Part shown: positions 27,230 through 36,039 of the stretch, in pieces
Layout: each line of letters starts with the position of its first letter
How positions within the stretch are numbered: the first letter of the stretch is position 1
Origin: Auraticoccus monumenti
Lineage (GTDB): Bacteria; Actinomycetota; Actinomycetes; Propionibacteriales; Propionibacteriaceae
Assembly: GCF_900101785.1 (NCBI RefSeq)
Contig: NZ_LT629688.1
Location: 2,728,001-2,792,000 of the forward strand
Direction of reading: 5' to 3'
Length of the DNA: 64,000 nt
Translations under genes and position numbers: made by a program
The notes under the pieces: generated by a model
What the model was told of the DNA's origin: nothing
What the model saw: the letters and a program-made list of their open reading frames with translations, nothing else
Database searches by the model: none

Positions 27230-27501
27230 CCGGCGAGCGTCGAGCCTCGTGGCTCAGCCGCGGGGGTGGGCTCCTGCAACGCCACGCCGTCGGAGTCGTG
27301 CCACGGCACCCCCGACCACGGGAGCCGCTTCCGCCACCGCAGCAGGTCACCGGTGATCGGGCTGACCAGGTCCTCCACGTCAGTCGTGGAGCAGGAGCCC
27401 GTGCCTGAGCTGCTCCCCTCGGGACCACCCTCTGCGGCCCACCAGAACTCGCCGTGGCCATCGTCGCCCAGGACGTGCACCAGGTACACCTGCGCGGTCA
27501 T
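27223..27501 (-). CDS. hypothetical protein, 92 aa
   Basis: Not recognised. A short acidic N-terminal strand-like part, TAQVYLVHVLGDDGHGEFWW, is followed by a Ser/Thr-rich loop and a Trp-rich end, with RWRKRLPWSGVPWHDSDG. It has no signal peptide or membrane helix. Its stop lies inside the start of the serine hydrolase gene, a 7-nt overlap that suggests a real gene and a shared job. GAGGA lies 8 nt before ATG 27501. Confidence 0.55.
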   Translation of the reverse strand: MTAQVYLVHVLGDDGHGEFWWAAEGGPEGSSSGTGSCSTTDVEDLVSPITGDLLRWRKRLPWSGVPWHDSDGVALQEPTPAAEPRGSTLAGW

Positions 27502-27596
27502 GACAGGGATCCTCGCACGCCGGTGCGCGGTGAGCGCGTGACCGCCGTGACCCGAGCCCGTCGGGCGGGGGAGCAGCCGGCGGCTGAGACGGCTGA

Positions 27597-28775
27597 TCAG
27601 CGACCAGCGGGGCTGAGTCCCAGCTGGAGCCCCTGCAAGGGGCGGTTGCGCCGGCCCAGCCGGACGGCCAGGTCCCGCAGGGCCTCCCCGGCACCACCCG
27701 GCACCTCGTCGGCCACCACGGGGGAGCCCTCGTCGCCGCCGAGCCGCAGCGCCGGGTCCAGCGGGACCTTGGCCAGCAGCTCGACCTCGTAGCCCAGGCG
27801 GGTGGTGAGGGTGCGGGCCACGTCCTCACCGCCCCCGGTGCCGAAGACGTCGTGGGTGTGGCGCTCGCCGCAGTGCGGGCAGGCCACCGACAGCCCGGAC
27901 ATGTTCTCCACCACGCCGATCACGCGCTGGTTCATCATCGAGGCCATGGTGCCGGCGCGCTCGGCCACCTCCGCGGCCGCCTGCTGCGGGGTGGTCACCA
28001 CCAGCACCTCCGCGTTGGGCAGCTTCTGCCCCAGCGAGATGGCCACGTCCCCGGTGCCCGGGGGGAGGTCGATCAGCAGGTGGTCCAGATCGCCCCAGTA
28101 GACGTCGGCCAGCATCTGCTGCAGGGCTCGGTCGAGGATGGGTCCGCGCCAGGCCACCACCTGGTCCCGGCGGGGCTTGAGCATGCCGATGGAGATGACC
28201 TTCAGCCCCATCACCGGGACCGGCATGATCATCTCCTCGATGGAGGTGGGGCGGGCGTCGGCCACCCCGAGCATCGCCGGCACCGAGTGGCCGTAGATGT
28301 CGGCGTCCAGGACGCCCACGCTCTGCCCGCTCTGGGCCAGCGCCAGGGCCAGGTTGACCGTCAGCGAGGACTTGCCCACCCCGCCCTTGCCGGAGGCGAT
28401 GGCCAGCACCCGGGTGAGGTTGTCGGCCCGGGCGAAGGGGATCTCCCGGCTGGTCTGGCCGTTGTTCAGCAGGTCCTTCAGCCCGGCCCGCTGCTCCGCG
28501 CTCATCACGCCGAGCTCGACCGCCACGGTCGCCACCCCGGGGACGCCCGCCGCGGCGGCGGTGACCTCGCGGGTCAGGGTCTCCTTGAGCGGGCAGCCGG
28601 CGATGGTCAGCAGCACCTCGACCCGGACGTGGGAGTCGGCGTCCACGTCGACCGAGGCCACCATGCCGAGCTCGGTGATGGGGCGCTTGATCTCGGGGTC
28701 GTCCACCCGGGCCAGGGCCGCGTAGAGGGCTGGCAGCAGGGGGTGGTCGGGGGTGCGCGAGGCGAGGTCTGTCAC
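27597..28775 (-). CDS. mrp: Mrp/NBP35-family P-loop iron-sulfur carrier
   Basis: 392 aa. The N-terminal MIP18/DUF59 domain (about 10-85, with IAGCPLKETL) is fused to a deviant Walker ATPase: SGKGGVGKSSL near residue 130, LDADIYGHSVP, LIDLPPGTGD, and the cluster-binding CPHCG. Proteins of this type carry Fe-S clusters to apo-enzymes. The Rv1229c homologue is in the same place in M. tuberculosis. GTG 28775 is preceded by TAGGCT (28787-28782) at 6 nt, so the gene may have its own promoter within the mgtE-DUF1003-mrp row. Confidence 0.92.
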   Translation of the reverse strand: MTDLASRTPDHPLLPALYAALARVDDPEIKRPITELGMVASVDVDADSHVRVEVLLTIAGCPLKETLTREVTAAAAGVPGVATVAVELGVMSAEQRAGLKDLLNNGQTSREIPFARADNLTRVLAIASGKGGVGKSSLTVNLALALAQSGQSVGVLDADIYGHSVPAMLGVADARPTSIEEMIMPVPVMGLKVISIGMLKPRRDQVVAWRGPILDRALQQMLADVYWGDLDHLLIDLPPGTGDVAISLGQKLPNAEVLVVTTPQQAAAEVAERAGTMASMMNQRVIGVVENMSGLSVACPHCGERHTHDVFGTGGGEDVARTLTTRLGYEVELLAKVPLDPALRLGGDEGSPVVADEVPGGAGEALRDLAVRLGRRNRPLQGLQLGLSPAGR

Positions 28776-28784
28776 CTCGTCAGC

Positions 28785-29384
28785 CTACGCGCGCCCCCGG
28801 GGCGAGGCCGAATCCAGCGGGGTCCCGGGACGGGGCCGACGGCGCTCCGGGCGCCGCTGGGTGCCCTCCCGGGGCGGTTCGCCGCCGTCCTCGTCGTCCA
28901 GCTCGGCCAGCAGCGCCCGCAGCTCGCCGCGGATCTCGTTGCGGATGAAGTCGCGGGTGGCCAGCTCGCCCACCGACATCCGCAGGCTGGCGATCTCGCG
29001 GGCGAGGTAGTCGGTGTCGGCGCGGGCCTGCGCGGCCTGCCGGCGGTCGGCCTCGGTGGTGATCCGGTCCCGGGCCTCCTGCCGGTTCTGGGCCAGCAGG
29101 ATCAGCGGGGCGGCGTAGGAGGCCTGCAGCGAGAGCAGCAGCGTCAGGAAGATGAAGGGGAAGTAGTCCGGGGCGTTCTCCGGGCCCGCCATCACGTTGC
29201 CCACGATCCAGAGCACGATGATCACCGTCATCCAGGCCAGGAAGCGCGCGGTGCCCATGAAGCGGGCGAATCCCTCGGCGAAGGCGCCGAAGGCGTCGTT
29301 GTCCACCCGGAACCGGGGGAGCCACGAGCGCCGTCGCGGTCCCGGGGTGTTCAGTCGTTCAGCGGAGCTGGGCCGGGTCGCCAT
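28785..29384 (-). CDS. DUF1003 membrane protein
   Basis: 199 aa. The core shows two membrane helices: FMGTARFLAWMTVIIVLWIV and, after a short loop, YFPFIFLTLLLSLQASYAAP, then a polar coiled-coil helix ending in LALL-type leucines and a basic tail. This is the DUF1003 pattern; function unknown, though the neighbour suggests a link to magnesium or membrane homeostasis. ATG 29384 lies inside the mgtE-like gene (26-nt overlap) and has GGAGG 6-7 nt upstream, so translation is coupled. Confidence 0.85.
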   Translation of the reverse strand: MATRPSSAERLNTPGPRRRSWLPRFRVDNDAFGAFAEGFARFMGTARFLAWMTVIIVLWIVGNVMAGPENAPDYFPFIFLTLLLSLQASYAAPLILLAQNRQEARDRITTEADRRQAAQARADTDYLAREIASLRMSVGELATRDFIRNEIRGELRALLAELDDEDGGEPPREGTQRRPERRRPRPGTPLDSASPRGRA

Positions 29385-30681
29385 GACGGGCACCTCCCTC
29401 GGTGTCGGTGGTCTGGTCGCGCAGGTCGTCATCGACCGGCGCGACGCCGTCCATCTGGTCCCCGCGCCAGTCCTCGGGCAGCATGTGGTCCAGCACGTCG
29501 TCCACGGTGACCGCCCCGAGCAGGTGCGAGCCCTCGTCCACCACCGGCGCGGAGACCAGGTTGTAGGTGGCGAAGTACCGGCTCACCTCGGCCAGGCTGG
29601 CCGTGGCCTGCAGCGGCTCCAGGGTCGAGTCGATCAGCCCCGAGACCAGCAGCGACGGCGGCTCGCGGAGCAGCCGCTGGATGTGCACCCCGCCGACGAA
29701 GGCCCCGGTCGGGGTCTCGTGGGGGCTGCGGCAGACGTAGACCATGCTGGCCAGGGCCGGGGTGAGGTCCTCGTCGCGGACCAGGGCCAGCGCGTCGGCC
29801 ACCGTGGCGTCGGTGGCCACGATCACGGGCTCCGGCGTCATCAGACCACCGGCGGTGGACTCCTCGTAGCGGAGCAGGCGGCGGACGTCCTCGGCGTCGT
29901 CGGCCTGCATCTCACCGAGCAGCCGCTCCGCCAGCTCCGGGGCCAGCTCGGCGATCAGGTCGGCCGCGTCGTCGGCGTCCATCTCCTCCAGCACGTCCGC
30001 GGCCCGCTCCATGTCGAGGGAGGAGATCAGCTCGACCTGCTCGTCCTCGGGGAGCTCACCCATCGCGTCGGCCAGGGTGTCGTCGGACAGCGCACGGACC
30101 ACGTCGGCCCGTCGGGCCGGGGTCATGTCGTGCAGCTCGCGGGCGATGTCGGCGGAGTTCATCTCCTCCAGGTCGGCCACCATCTGCTCGGTGTCCTGCG
30201 CCCCCGGCCCGGCGCCGAAGACGATGTCGCGCCAGCTGACGATGGTGCTGTGGCCCCGGCGGCGGAAGCGGGAGCGGGCGGCCTCGCGCAGGGCGACCTC
30301 CGCGACCTCCCAGTCGCGGTTGCGGACCTGGCGGACGGAGACGTCGAAGACCACCTGCGGCTCGCGCTCGCCACGGCGGGTGACCGAGCGGTCGACCAGG
30401 TCCTCGATCACCAGCGTCTCGGAGTCGCGGCGGGAGAACCGGCGGGTGTTGACCACGCCGGAGATGACCACCTGCACCGCGTCGATGGAGTGCACCCGCA
30501 GCATCGGCACGAAGATCCGGTACTTGGCGAACAGCTCGATCACCAGCCCGCGCACCCGCGGGGCCTCGGTACCCGAGCGCACCGACACCACGACGTCGCG
30601 CAGCTTGCCGATCTGGTCGCCGTCGGAGTCGACGACGCGCAGACCGCGGATGCGCGAGACGAAGATGGAGGTGCTGCTCAC
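29359..30681 (-). CDS. MgtE N-domain and CBS-pair protein without a channel domain
   Basis: 440 aa. The N-terminal 150 aa include a PRC-barrel-like part (VVDSDGDQIGKLRDVVV). Then come the MgtE N superhelical repeats (about 170-285, such as LPEDEQVELISSLDMERAAD and MDADDAADLIAEL) and a CBS pair (about 290-410) starting at STAGGLMTPEP. The membrane channel domain of true MgtE is absent, so this is a cytosolic Mg2+/nucleotide sensor-like protein, as in M. tuberculosis Rv1232c. TAGGCT (30693-30688) is 6 nt before GTG 30681. It overlaps and likely couples with DUF1003. Confidence 0.85.
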   Translation of the reverse strand: MSSTSIFVSRIRGLRVVDSDGDQIGKLRDVVVSVRSGTEAPRVRGLVIELFAKYRIFVPMLRVHSIDAVQVVISGVVNTRRFSRRDSETLVIEDLVDRSVTRRGEREPQVVFDVSVRQVRNRDWEVAEVALREAARSRFRRRGHSTIVSWRDIVFGAGPGAQDTEQMVADLEEMNSADIARELHDMTPARRADVVRALSDDTLADAMGELPEDEQVELISSLDMERAADVLEEMDADDAADLIAELAPELAERLLGEMQADDAEDVRRLLRYEESTAGGLMTPEPVIVATDATVADALALVRDEDLTPALASMVYVCRSPHETPTGAFVGGVHIQRLLREPPSLLVSGLIDSTLEPLQATASLAEVSRYFATYNLVSAPVVDEGSHLLGAVTVDDVLDHMLPEDWRGDQMDGVAPVDDDLRDQTTDTEGGARHGDPAQLR

Positions 30682-30734
30682 GCGGTGAGCCTATCGGCCG
30701 GGGCCGGTGGACGAGCACGCGCTAGTTTTGGGGC

Positions 30735-31238
30735 ATGGCCATGTCTCAGCCCCAGATGGGCTCCCTGTTCCAGCTCGAGTTCCCCCAGTCGGTGCGGGTC
30801 TACGAGAAGTACGAGCTGGCCCAGAAGGCCGTGGACCACCTCTCGGACCAGAAGTTCCCGGTGGAGAACCTGGCCATCGTCGGCACCGACCTCCGTTCGG
30901 TGGAGCGGGTGACCGGGCGGCGCACCTGGCGCACCGTGCTGCTGCGCGGGGTGACCGCGGGCATCTCGATGGGTCTGCTCTTCGGTCTGCTGGCGATGCT
31001 GTTCCTGCAGCCGCCCAACGCGCTGGTGCTGCTGCTGGTCTCGGTCGTGCTGGGCATCGCGCTCAACGTGGCCATGCAGGCGGCGGCCTACGCGGTCAGC
31101 GGCGGTCGGCGGGACTTCGAGTCGATGAGCCAGACCGTCGCGACCAAGTACGAGCTGCTCTGCGAGCACAAGGTCGCCCAGCAGGCCCGTGACCTGCTGG
31201 ACCAGATGCCCGGCGAGCGGGCCCGCGCCTTCGAGTGA
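30735..31238 (+). CDS. general stress protein 17M-like membrane protein
   Basis: 167 aa. An N-terminal GS17M domain (YEKYELAQKAVDHLSDQKFP) precedes a hydrophobic, Gly-containing double helix (about 75-120, GISMGLLFGLLAMLFLQPP). This pattern is shared with M. tuberculosis Rv1234. Function unknown, but it keeps its place next to the MgtE-N gene, divergent from it. TAGTTT at 30723-30728 lies 6 nt before ATG 30735. Confidence 0.82.
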   Translation: MAMSQPQMGSLFQLEFPQSVRVYEKYELAQKAVDHLSDQKFPVENLAIVGTDLRSVERVTGRRTWRTVLLRGVTAGISMGLLFGLLAMLFLQPPNALVLLLVSVVLGIALNVAMQAAAYAVSGGRRDFESMSQTVATKYELLCEHKVAQQARDLLDQMPGERARAFE

Positions 31239-31256
31239 GCGGGGCCCGCGCGCGGG

Positions 31257-32738
31257 TCAGCGACCGAGCAGCGGGGCCATCCAGGCCTCGACCTCGTCGG
31301 GGTCGCGCGGCAGCGCCGCGGACAGGTTCTCGTTGCCGTCGGCGGTGATCAGGATGTCGTCCTCGATCCGGACGCCGATGCCGCGCAGCTCCTCGGGCAC
31401 CAGCAGGTCGGTGCTCTTGAAGTACAGCCCGGGCTCGACGGTGATCACCATGCCCTCGGCCAGCACGCCCTCGCGGTAGTTCTCGGTGCGGGCCTGGGCG
31501 CAGTCGTGGACGTCGATGCCCAGGTGGTGCGAGGTCCCGTGCACCATCCAGCGGCGGTGCTGGCCGCCGTCGGGGCCGACGGACTCCTCGGCGCTGACCG
31601 GCAGCAGCCCCCACTCCTCGAGCCGCCGGGCGATGACGTCGATGGCGGCGCGGTGCACGTCGGAGAACGTGGTGCCCGGCCGGGCCACCGCGATCGCCGC
31701 CTCCTGGGCCTCCAGCACCACCTGGTAGACGCGGCGCTGGGCCTCGCTGAACCTCCCGCTGACCGGCAGGGTGCGGGTGATGTCGGCGGTGTAGAGGGTG
31801 TCCAGCTCGACCCCGGCGTCCAGCAGCAGCAGGTCGCCCTCGCGCAGCTCGCCGTCGTTGCGGATCCAGTGCAGGGTGTTCGCGTGGTCCCCGGAGGCGG
31901 CGATGGTGTCGTAGCCGACGGCGTTGCCGACGTGGCGGGCGTGCAGCCCGAAGACCCCCTCGACCCAGCGCTCGCCGCGCCCGCGCCGCACCGCCTCGGG
32001 CAGGTCGGCCACCACGGCCTCGAAGCCCTCCGCGGTGGCGGCGCAGGCCTCGCGCATCTGCTCCACCTCGAAGGCGTCCTTGACCAGCCGCAGCTCGCTG
32101 AGGGCCACCGCCAGCTCGGCGTCCGAGACCGCGGACTCCTCCTGGCCCAGGGACTCCCGCAGCTGGTCCACCTGCTCGGTCAGTGCCGGGTCGGCCTCCC
32201 GCAGCACCCGCAGCCGCAGCGAGTCCGCGTCCTTGGCCAGCGCCTCGGTCAGCTCACCGACCGGCGCGCAGCGGATCCCGGTGCGCTGGGTCATCTCCTC
32301 CAGCGAGTCACGCTGGCCCACCCACATCTCGCCGTAGCGGGCGTCGGCGTAGAACTGCTCGGCCTCGCGCGGGGCGCGGGGCATGAAGTACAGCGTCGGC
32401 TCGTGGCCGTCGTCGGTGGGCTCCAGCACCAGCACGGCGTCCGGCTCGCGGTCGGTGCCCAGACCCGTGAGGTGGGCGAAGGCGGAGTGCGGGCGGAACC
32501 GGTAGTCGGTGTCGTTGGAGCGCACCTTGAAGCCGCCGGCCGGGACCACCAGGCGCTCACCGGGGAAGAGCGCGGAGACGGCGGCGCGGCGGGCGACGGC
32601 GGGTGCGGCCGCCGGCAGCTGCTCCTTCGGTGTCGCGTCGTAGGGGGCCCACCCCTGCGGGATGAAGGCGCGGAAGGCGTCGGAGAAGGGGATCTTCCGG
32701 CTGGGGCTCTGCTGCTGCTCTTCGCTCACCCTGGGCAT
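31257..32738 (-). CDS. pepP: aminopeptidase P-family metallopeptidase
   Basis: 493 aa. Creatinase/prolidase fold: N-terminal domain (about 30-170) and a C-terminal pita-bread domain. The five metal ligands are visible in LLLDAGVE and YTADITRT (two Asp), GTSHHLGIDVHD (His), TVEPGLY (Glu) and GVRIEDD (Glu). It removes N-terminal residues before proline in the cytoplasm. ATG 32738 is used; GTG 32726, four codons in, is also possible. It faces GS17M with only 18 nt between stops and is divergent from the GNAT_C gene. Confidence 0.88.
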   Translation of the reverse strand: MPRVSEEQQQSPSRKIPFSDAFRAFIPQGWAPYDATPKEQLPAAAPAVARRAAVSALFPGERLVVPAGGFKVRSNDTDYRFRPHSAFAHLTGLGTDREPDAVLVLEPTDDGHEPTLYFMPRAPREAEQFYADARYGEMWVGQRDSLEEMTQRTGIRCAPVGELTEALAKDADSLRLRVLREADPALTEQVDQLRESLGQEESAVSDAELAVALSELRLVKDAFEVEQMREACAATAEGFEAVVADLPEAVRRGRGERWVEGVFGLHARHVGNAVGYDTIAASGDHANTLHWIRNDGELREGDLLLLDAGVELDTLYTADITRTLPVSGRFSEAQRRVYQVVLEAQEAAIAVARPGTTFSDVHRAAIDVIARRLEEWGLLPVSAEESVGPDGGQHRRWMVHGTSHHLGIDVHDCAQARTENYREGVLAEGMVITVEPGLYFKSTDLLVPEELRGIGVRIEDDILITADGNENLSAALPRDPDEVEAWMAPLLGR

Positions 32739-32794
32739 TCTGCCACCGACGGCGGGCCGCACCCCGTGCACCGGGGACCCCTACAGTGAGGCCC

Positions 32795-33739
32795 GTGGCT
32801 GCTACGACCATCGAGATCGCGCCCCGCCTGTCGGGCTGGGACGCCGCCGCGCTGGCCGACCGCCTCGGCCTGCGTCCTGACGACGCCGCCGAGACCGCCG
32901 TGCTGCTGGAGGAGCTCCGCGGCGACGACGCGGCAGGAGAGCGGCTGACCCCGCTGGTGGCCGCGCTGGTGGACGGGGTCGGGGACTTCCGCTCCGACGC
33001 ACCGCCGGTCTTCGGGCTCACCCCCGACGGCTCGGACCACCGCTCGTCCGCGCTCGGCCGGACGGTGACCGGTGGGCTGGCGGTGGCCGCGCTGGTGGCC
33101 GCGACGCCGGAGGTGCTGGCCTTCCACGCCGCGCACGGGATCGACGAGGAGCAGGGCTGGCGCTCGCTGTCCGACCTGGGCCAGCAGATGTGGGTGCACC
33201 GCCGCACCTACGGCGACCTGGGGCTGCACACCGAGGGCTGGCTCACCTGCGCCTGGTCCGGCGCCCTGCACTGGCTGGGCCGGCTGCAGCTCAACCTGCG
33301 TCCGCTGACCGACGACGAGGGCGTCGAGCACCCGGCACGGTGGCAGCTCTCGGTGCACATCCCCGAGGCCGGCCCGCTCGACCCGGCCGCGGTGGACGAC
33401 TCGCTGCGGCGGGCCGCGGCCTTCTTCGCCGTCCACCACCCCGACCACCCGGCCGAGGAGCTGCACTGCTCGTCCTGGCTGCTGGACCCCACGCTGGCCG
33501 AGGAGCTGCCGGGCTCGAACCTGGCGGGCTTCCAGCAGCGCTGGCGGCTCAACGGGCGCACCCACCCCGGCAACGAGGACGCGCTCTTCTTCACCTTCCG
33601 CCGCCGCGGCGAGGTCGACCTGACCGCGCTGCCGCAGGACACCCGGCTGCAGCGGCTGGTCGTCCGCCACATCACCGAGGGGCCCGGCTGGGTCTCCGCC
33701 GAGGGGACGGCCCCGCTGCCGTCGGAGGAGGCACGATGA
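32795..33739 (+). CDS. acyltransferase-like protein with GNAT_C domain
   Basis: 314 aa. The sequence matches a family with a helical N-terminal part and a C-terminal GNAT-like domain (roughly 115-290), for example MWVHRRTYGDLGLHTEGWL and ALHWLGRLQLN. The C-terminal ends FFTFRRRGEVDLTALPQD. Substrate unknown. GTG 32795 is chosen over GTG 32786 because TACAGT at 32782-32787 is 7 nt upstream. ATGA overlap with the histidine-phosphatase gene and a short gap to an APH gene suggest one operon. Confidence 0.75.
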   Translation: MAATTIEIAPRLSGWDAAALADRLGLRPDDAAETAVLLEELRGDDAAGERLTPLVAALVDGVGDFRSDAPPVFGLTPDGSDHRSSALGRTVTGGLAVAALVAATPEVLAFHAAHGIDEEQGWRSLSDLGQQMWVHRRTYGDLGLHTEGWLTCAWSGALHWLGRLQLNLRPLTDDEGVEHPARWQLSVHIPEAGPLDPAAVDDSLRRAAAFFAVHHPDHPAEELHCSSWLLDPTLAEELPGSNLAGFQQRWRLNGRTHPGNEDALFFTFRRRGEVDLTALPQDTRLQRLVVRHITEGPGWVSAEGTAPLPSEEAR

Positions 33740-34302
33740 CCGAGCTCTACCTGGTGCGGCACGGGCAGACGGAGTGGAGCCGCGACGGCCGCCACACCGG
33801 CTCGACCGACATCGAGCTGACCGAGCAGGGACGGGCCGAGGCCGAGCTGCTGCGTCCGCGGCTGGCCGAGCTGTCCTTCGACCTGGTGCTGTCCAGCCCG
33901 CTGCGCCGGGCGCTGGACACCGCCCGGATCGCCGGCTTCGACCCCGACCGGGTGGAGGTGACGGAGGACCTGGTGGAGTGGGGCTACGGCGACTACGAGG
34001 GCATCACCAGCGCCACGATCCGCGAGACCGACCGGGGGTGGACCGTCTGGACCCACCCCAGCCCGGGTGGGGAGACCGCCGCGCAGGTGACCGAGCGGCT
34101 GGGCCGGGTGATCGAGCGGATCCGCGCCAGCGGGGTGGAGCGGGTGCTGTGCTTCGGCCACGGGCACGCGTCCCGGGCGCTGACGCTGCTGTGGCTGGGG
34201 CTGGACCTGACCCGCGGGGACTCCTTCCCGCTGGAGACCGGCCGGCTGAGCGTGCTGGGGCAGCACAAGGAGCAGCCCGCCCTGATCGCCTGGAACAGCT
34301 GA
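33736..34302 (+). CDS. histidine phosphatase family protein
   Basis: 188 aa. LVRHGQTEW holds the phosphorylated His near residue 9, SSPLRRALDTA the phosphate-pocket Arg, and CFGHGHASRAL the second catalytic His. Such proteins are broad-specificity phosphatases or phosphoglycerate-mutase-like enzymes; the substrate is not known. ATG 33736 overlaps the stop of the GNAT_C gene (ATGA), so the two are co-translated, and the APH gene follows after 5 nt. Confidence 0.88.
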   Translation: MTELYLVRHGQTEWSRDGRHTGSTDIELTEQGRAEAELLRPRLAELSFDLVLSSPLRRALDTARIAGFDPDRVEVTEDLVEWGYGDYEGITSATIRETDRGWTVWTHPSPGGETAAQVTERLGRVIERIRASGVERVLCFGHGHASRALTLLWLGLDLTRGDSFPLETGRLSVLGQHKEQPALIAWNS

Positions 34303-34307
34303 GTCCG

Positions 34308-35195
34308 GTGGTGTGGCCCACCGAGGCCGCGTGGCGCGCCACCGTGCCCGCCCTGGTCGAGCGCTGCGTCGCCCGGTGGGGGCTGGAGCTCGGCGCGGAG
34401 TACTCCGGCGGCACCGCCGCCTTCGTCGCGCGGGCCAGGACCGCCGACGGGGTGGACGCGGTGCTCAAGGTGTCGCTGCCGCACCGGGAGGCCCGCGACG
34501 AGGCCGAGGCGCTGCGACGCTGGGACGGTCGGGGCGCGGTCCGGCTGCTCGCCCGCGACGAGGACGAGCCCTTCGCGCTGCTGCTGGAGCGCTGCGAGCC
34601 CGGGACGACCCTGGCCTCCCGTGACGACCTGACAGCCGACGCCCGGCTGGAGGTGGCGGCCGGGCTGCTCTCCCGGTTGTGGGGGACCGCCGGACCGGTG
34701 GCGGCCTACGAGACGGTCGGTGCGGTGGCGGCGGAGTGGGCCGACCTGCTCGAGGAGCGGATGCGGGTCCTGGCTCCGCCCTTCGACCCCGGGCTGGTGG
34801 CCCGGGGTGCGTCCCTGCTCCGCGCGCTCCCCGGTACCGCCACCCGTGAGGTGGTCGTGCACGGCGACTACAACCCCGGCAACGTGCTGGCGGCCACCCG
34901 CGAGCCCTGGCTGGTGATCGACCCCAAACCGATGCTGGGCGACCCCGGCTACGACCTGTGCCCGTTGCTGGTGCAGGTGGACGACCCGTTCCTGCACGCC
35001 GAGCCGACCCGCGTCCTGCGGGAGCGCGTCGACCTGCTGGCCGCGTCGACCGGGGAGCCGGCCGAGCGCGTCCTGGCCTGGGCGGTGGCCCGGATGGTGG
35101 AGGCCGCGCTGTGGTTCGTCAGCCGGTCCGAGCTGGACGCCGGTCGGGAGGACCTGCGCCGGGCCGAGGTCCTGCTGGGGCTGCTCGAGGGCTGA
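34308..35195 (+). CDS. aminoglycoside/hydroxyurea-type phosphotransferase
   Basis: 295 aa small-molecule kinase of the APH(6)/hydroxyurea-kinase type. VLKVSLPHREARDEAEAL gives the ATP-binding Lys and Glu; VVHGDYNPGNVL is the catalytic loop (Asp, Asn), followed by VIDPKPMLGDPGYDL with the metal Asp. It is the third gene of a tight operon after the histidine phosphatase, 5 nt away. The operon setting argues for a metabolic kinase rather than acquired drug resistance. Start GTG 34308 or 34311. Confidence 0.82.
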   Translation: MVWPTEAAWRATVPALVERCVARWGLELGAEYSGGTAAFVARARTADGVDAVLKVSLPHREARDEAEALRRWDGRGAVRLLARDEDEPFALLLERCEPGTTLASRDDLTADARLEVAAGLLSRLWGTAGPVAAYETVGAVAAEWADLLEERMRVLAPPFDPGLVARGASLLRALPGTATREVVVHGDYNPGNVLAATREPWLVIDPKPMLGDPGYDLCPLLVQVDDPFLHAEPTRVLRERVDLLAASTGEPAERVLAWAVARMVEAALWFVSRSELDAGREDLRRAEVLLGLLEG

Positions 35196-35253
35196 CGTGC
35201 CTGGGTGCCGACGCCCATGGGGCGCGGCTGATCCTGCGGGGCAGCGTGACCGG

Positions 35254-35538
35254 TCAGCCGAGGCGCTGGGTGAGCTGGACCTCCACCTCGTCACCGTCGT
35301 CCTTACCGATGGCCCGGCGGACCGGTGCGGCGACCGGCAGCTTGTGGGTGCCGTCGCCGAGGGCCATGAAGGCGCCGGTGAATGGCTCCCCGTCGACCGT
35401 CCCGGCGACCTTGACCAGCCCCCGCGTGCCGAACAGCTCGGCCGAGCCCGGGAGCTGGACGCAGATCCAGGTGTCGCCGGGGCGGACCCGGCCGAGGACG
35501 GCGGTGAACCGGATGTCGAGGGGTGCCGGGTCAGGCAT
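35254..35538 (-). CDS. DUF1905 domain protein
   Basis: 94 aa beta-barrel domain. [20 protein letters not shown], then [20 protein letters not shown] and [11 protein letters not shown] at the end, follow the DUF1905 pattern. Function unknown. AAGGAG lies 6 nt before ATG 35538, so this start is preferred to the longer open frame. It is convergent with the APH gene and downstream of the small duplicated pair on the same strand. Confidence 0.8.
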   Translation of the reverse strand: MPDPAPLDIRFTAVLGRVRPGDTWICVQLPGSAELFGTRGLVKVAGTVDGEPFTGAFMALGDGTHKLPVAAPVRRAIGKDDGDEVEVQLTQRLG

Positions 35539-35712
35539 GGCGTGCTCCTTGGTGTGTGGGCGGGCGGTGTGGTGCAGGCCCTCGTGGATGAGACCCGTGG
35601 CGCCCGCGGAAGTCATCCCTGAGCCCGTCCCACGCCCTCCACGGCACCGTGGGGAGATGTGGAGCGTCGGGTCCGGGCGACGCGGGTCCGGTGCTGGGGC
35701 CGCTCGCGGAGC

Positions 35713-36039
35713 TCAGACGTCACGTGGTGCGTGGCTCCGGGGAAGGGGAGCGGTGAACCCCAACCAGTCGGCCGCTCGGACGACGGCCGGCTCGGGAGGG
35801 CGGGGCGGTGGCTCGCGGACGAAGCGGGCCCGCACCTGCCAGCGTCCTCCCGACGTCCGGTCCCCCTCGACCGCGGACACCTCCGTGCCGAGGAGGATGG
35901 TGCGCGGCGAGCCGGACCAGGTCACCGCCTGGGCGCGGAGGGCGCTGAGCACCTCCTCCTCGGTCAGGGGCCCGTCGAGCTCCCGCCGGGCCACGAACAC
36001 CTCCTCGGGCGCAGCGCCGCTCGCGGCGGAGACGGCCAT
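35713..36039 (-). CDS. small unknown protein, tandem copy B
   Basis: 108 aa, not recognised. The core shared with copy A reads VFVARRELDGPLTEEEV, then LGTEVSAVEG, RARFVREPPPRPPEPA and RAADWLGF. These look like one small alpha/beta domain with a Pro-rich linker. Copy B has an extra N-terminal AVSAASGAAPEE. Its ATG (36039) lies inside the 3' end of copy A, in another frame, so the two are arranged head to tail with a 76-nt overlap. A recent tandem duplication is clear. Confidence 0.55.
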   Translation of the reverse strand: MAVSAASGAAPEEVFVARRELDGPLTEEEVLSALRAQAVTWSGSPRTILLGTEVSAVEGDRTSGGRWQVRARFVREPPPRPPEPAVVRAADWLGFTAPLPRSHAPRDV

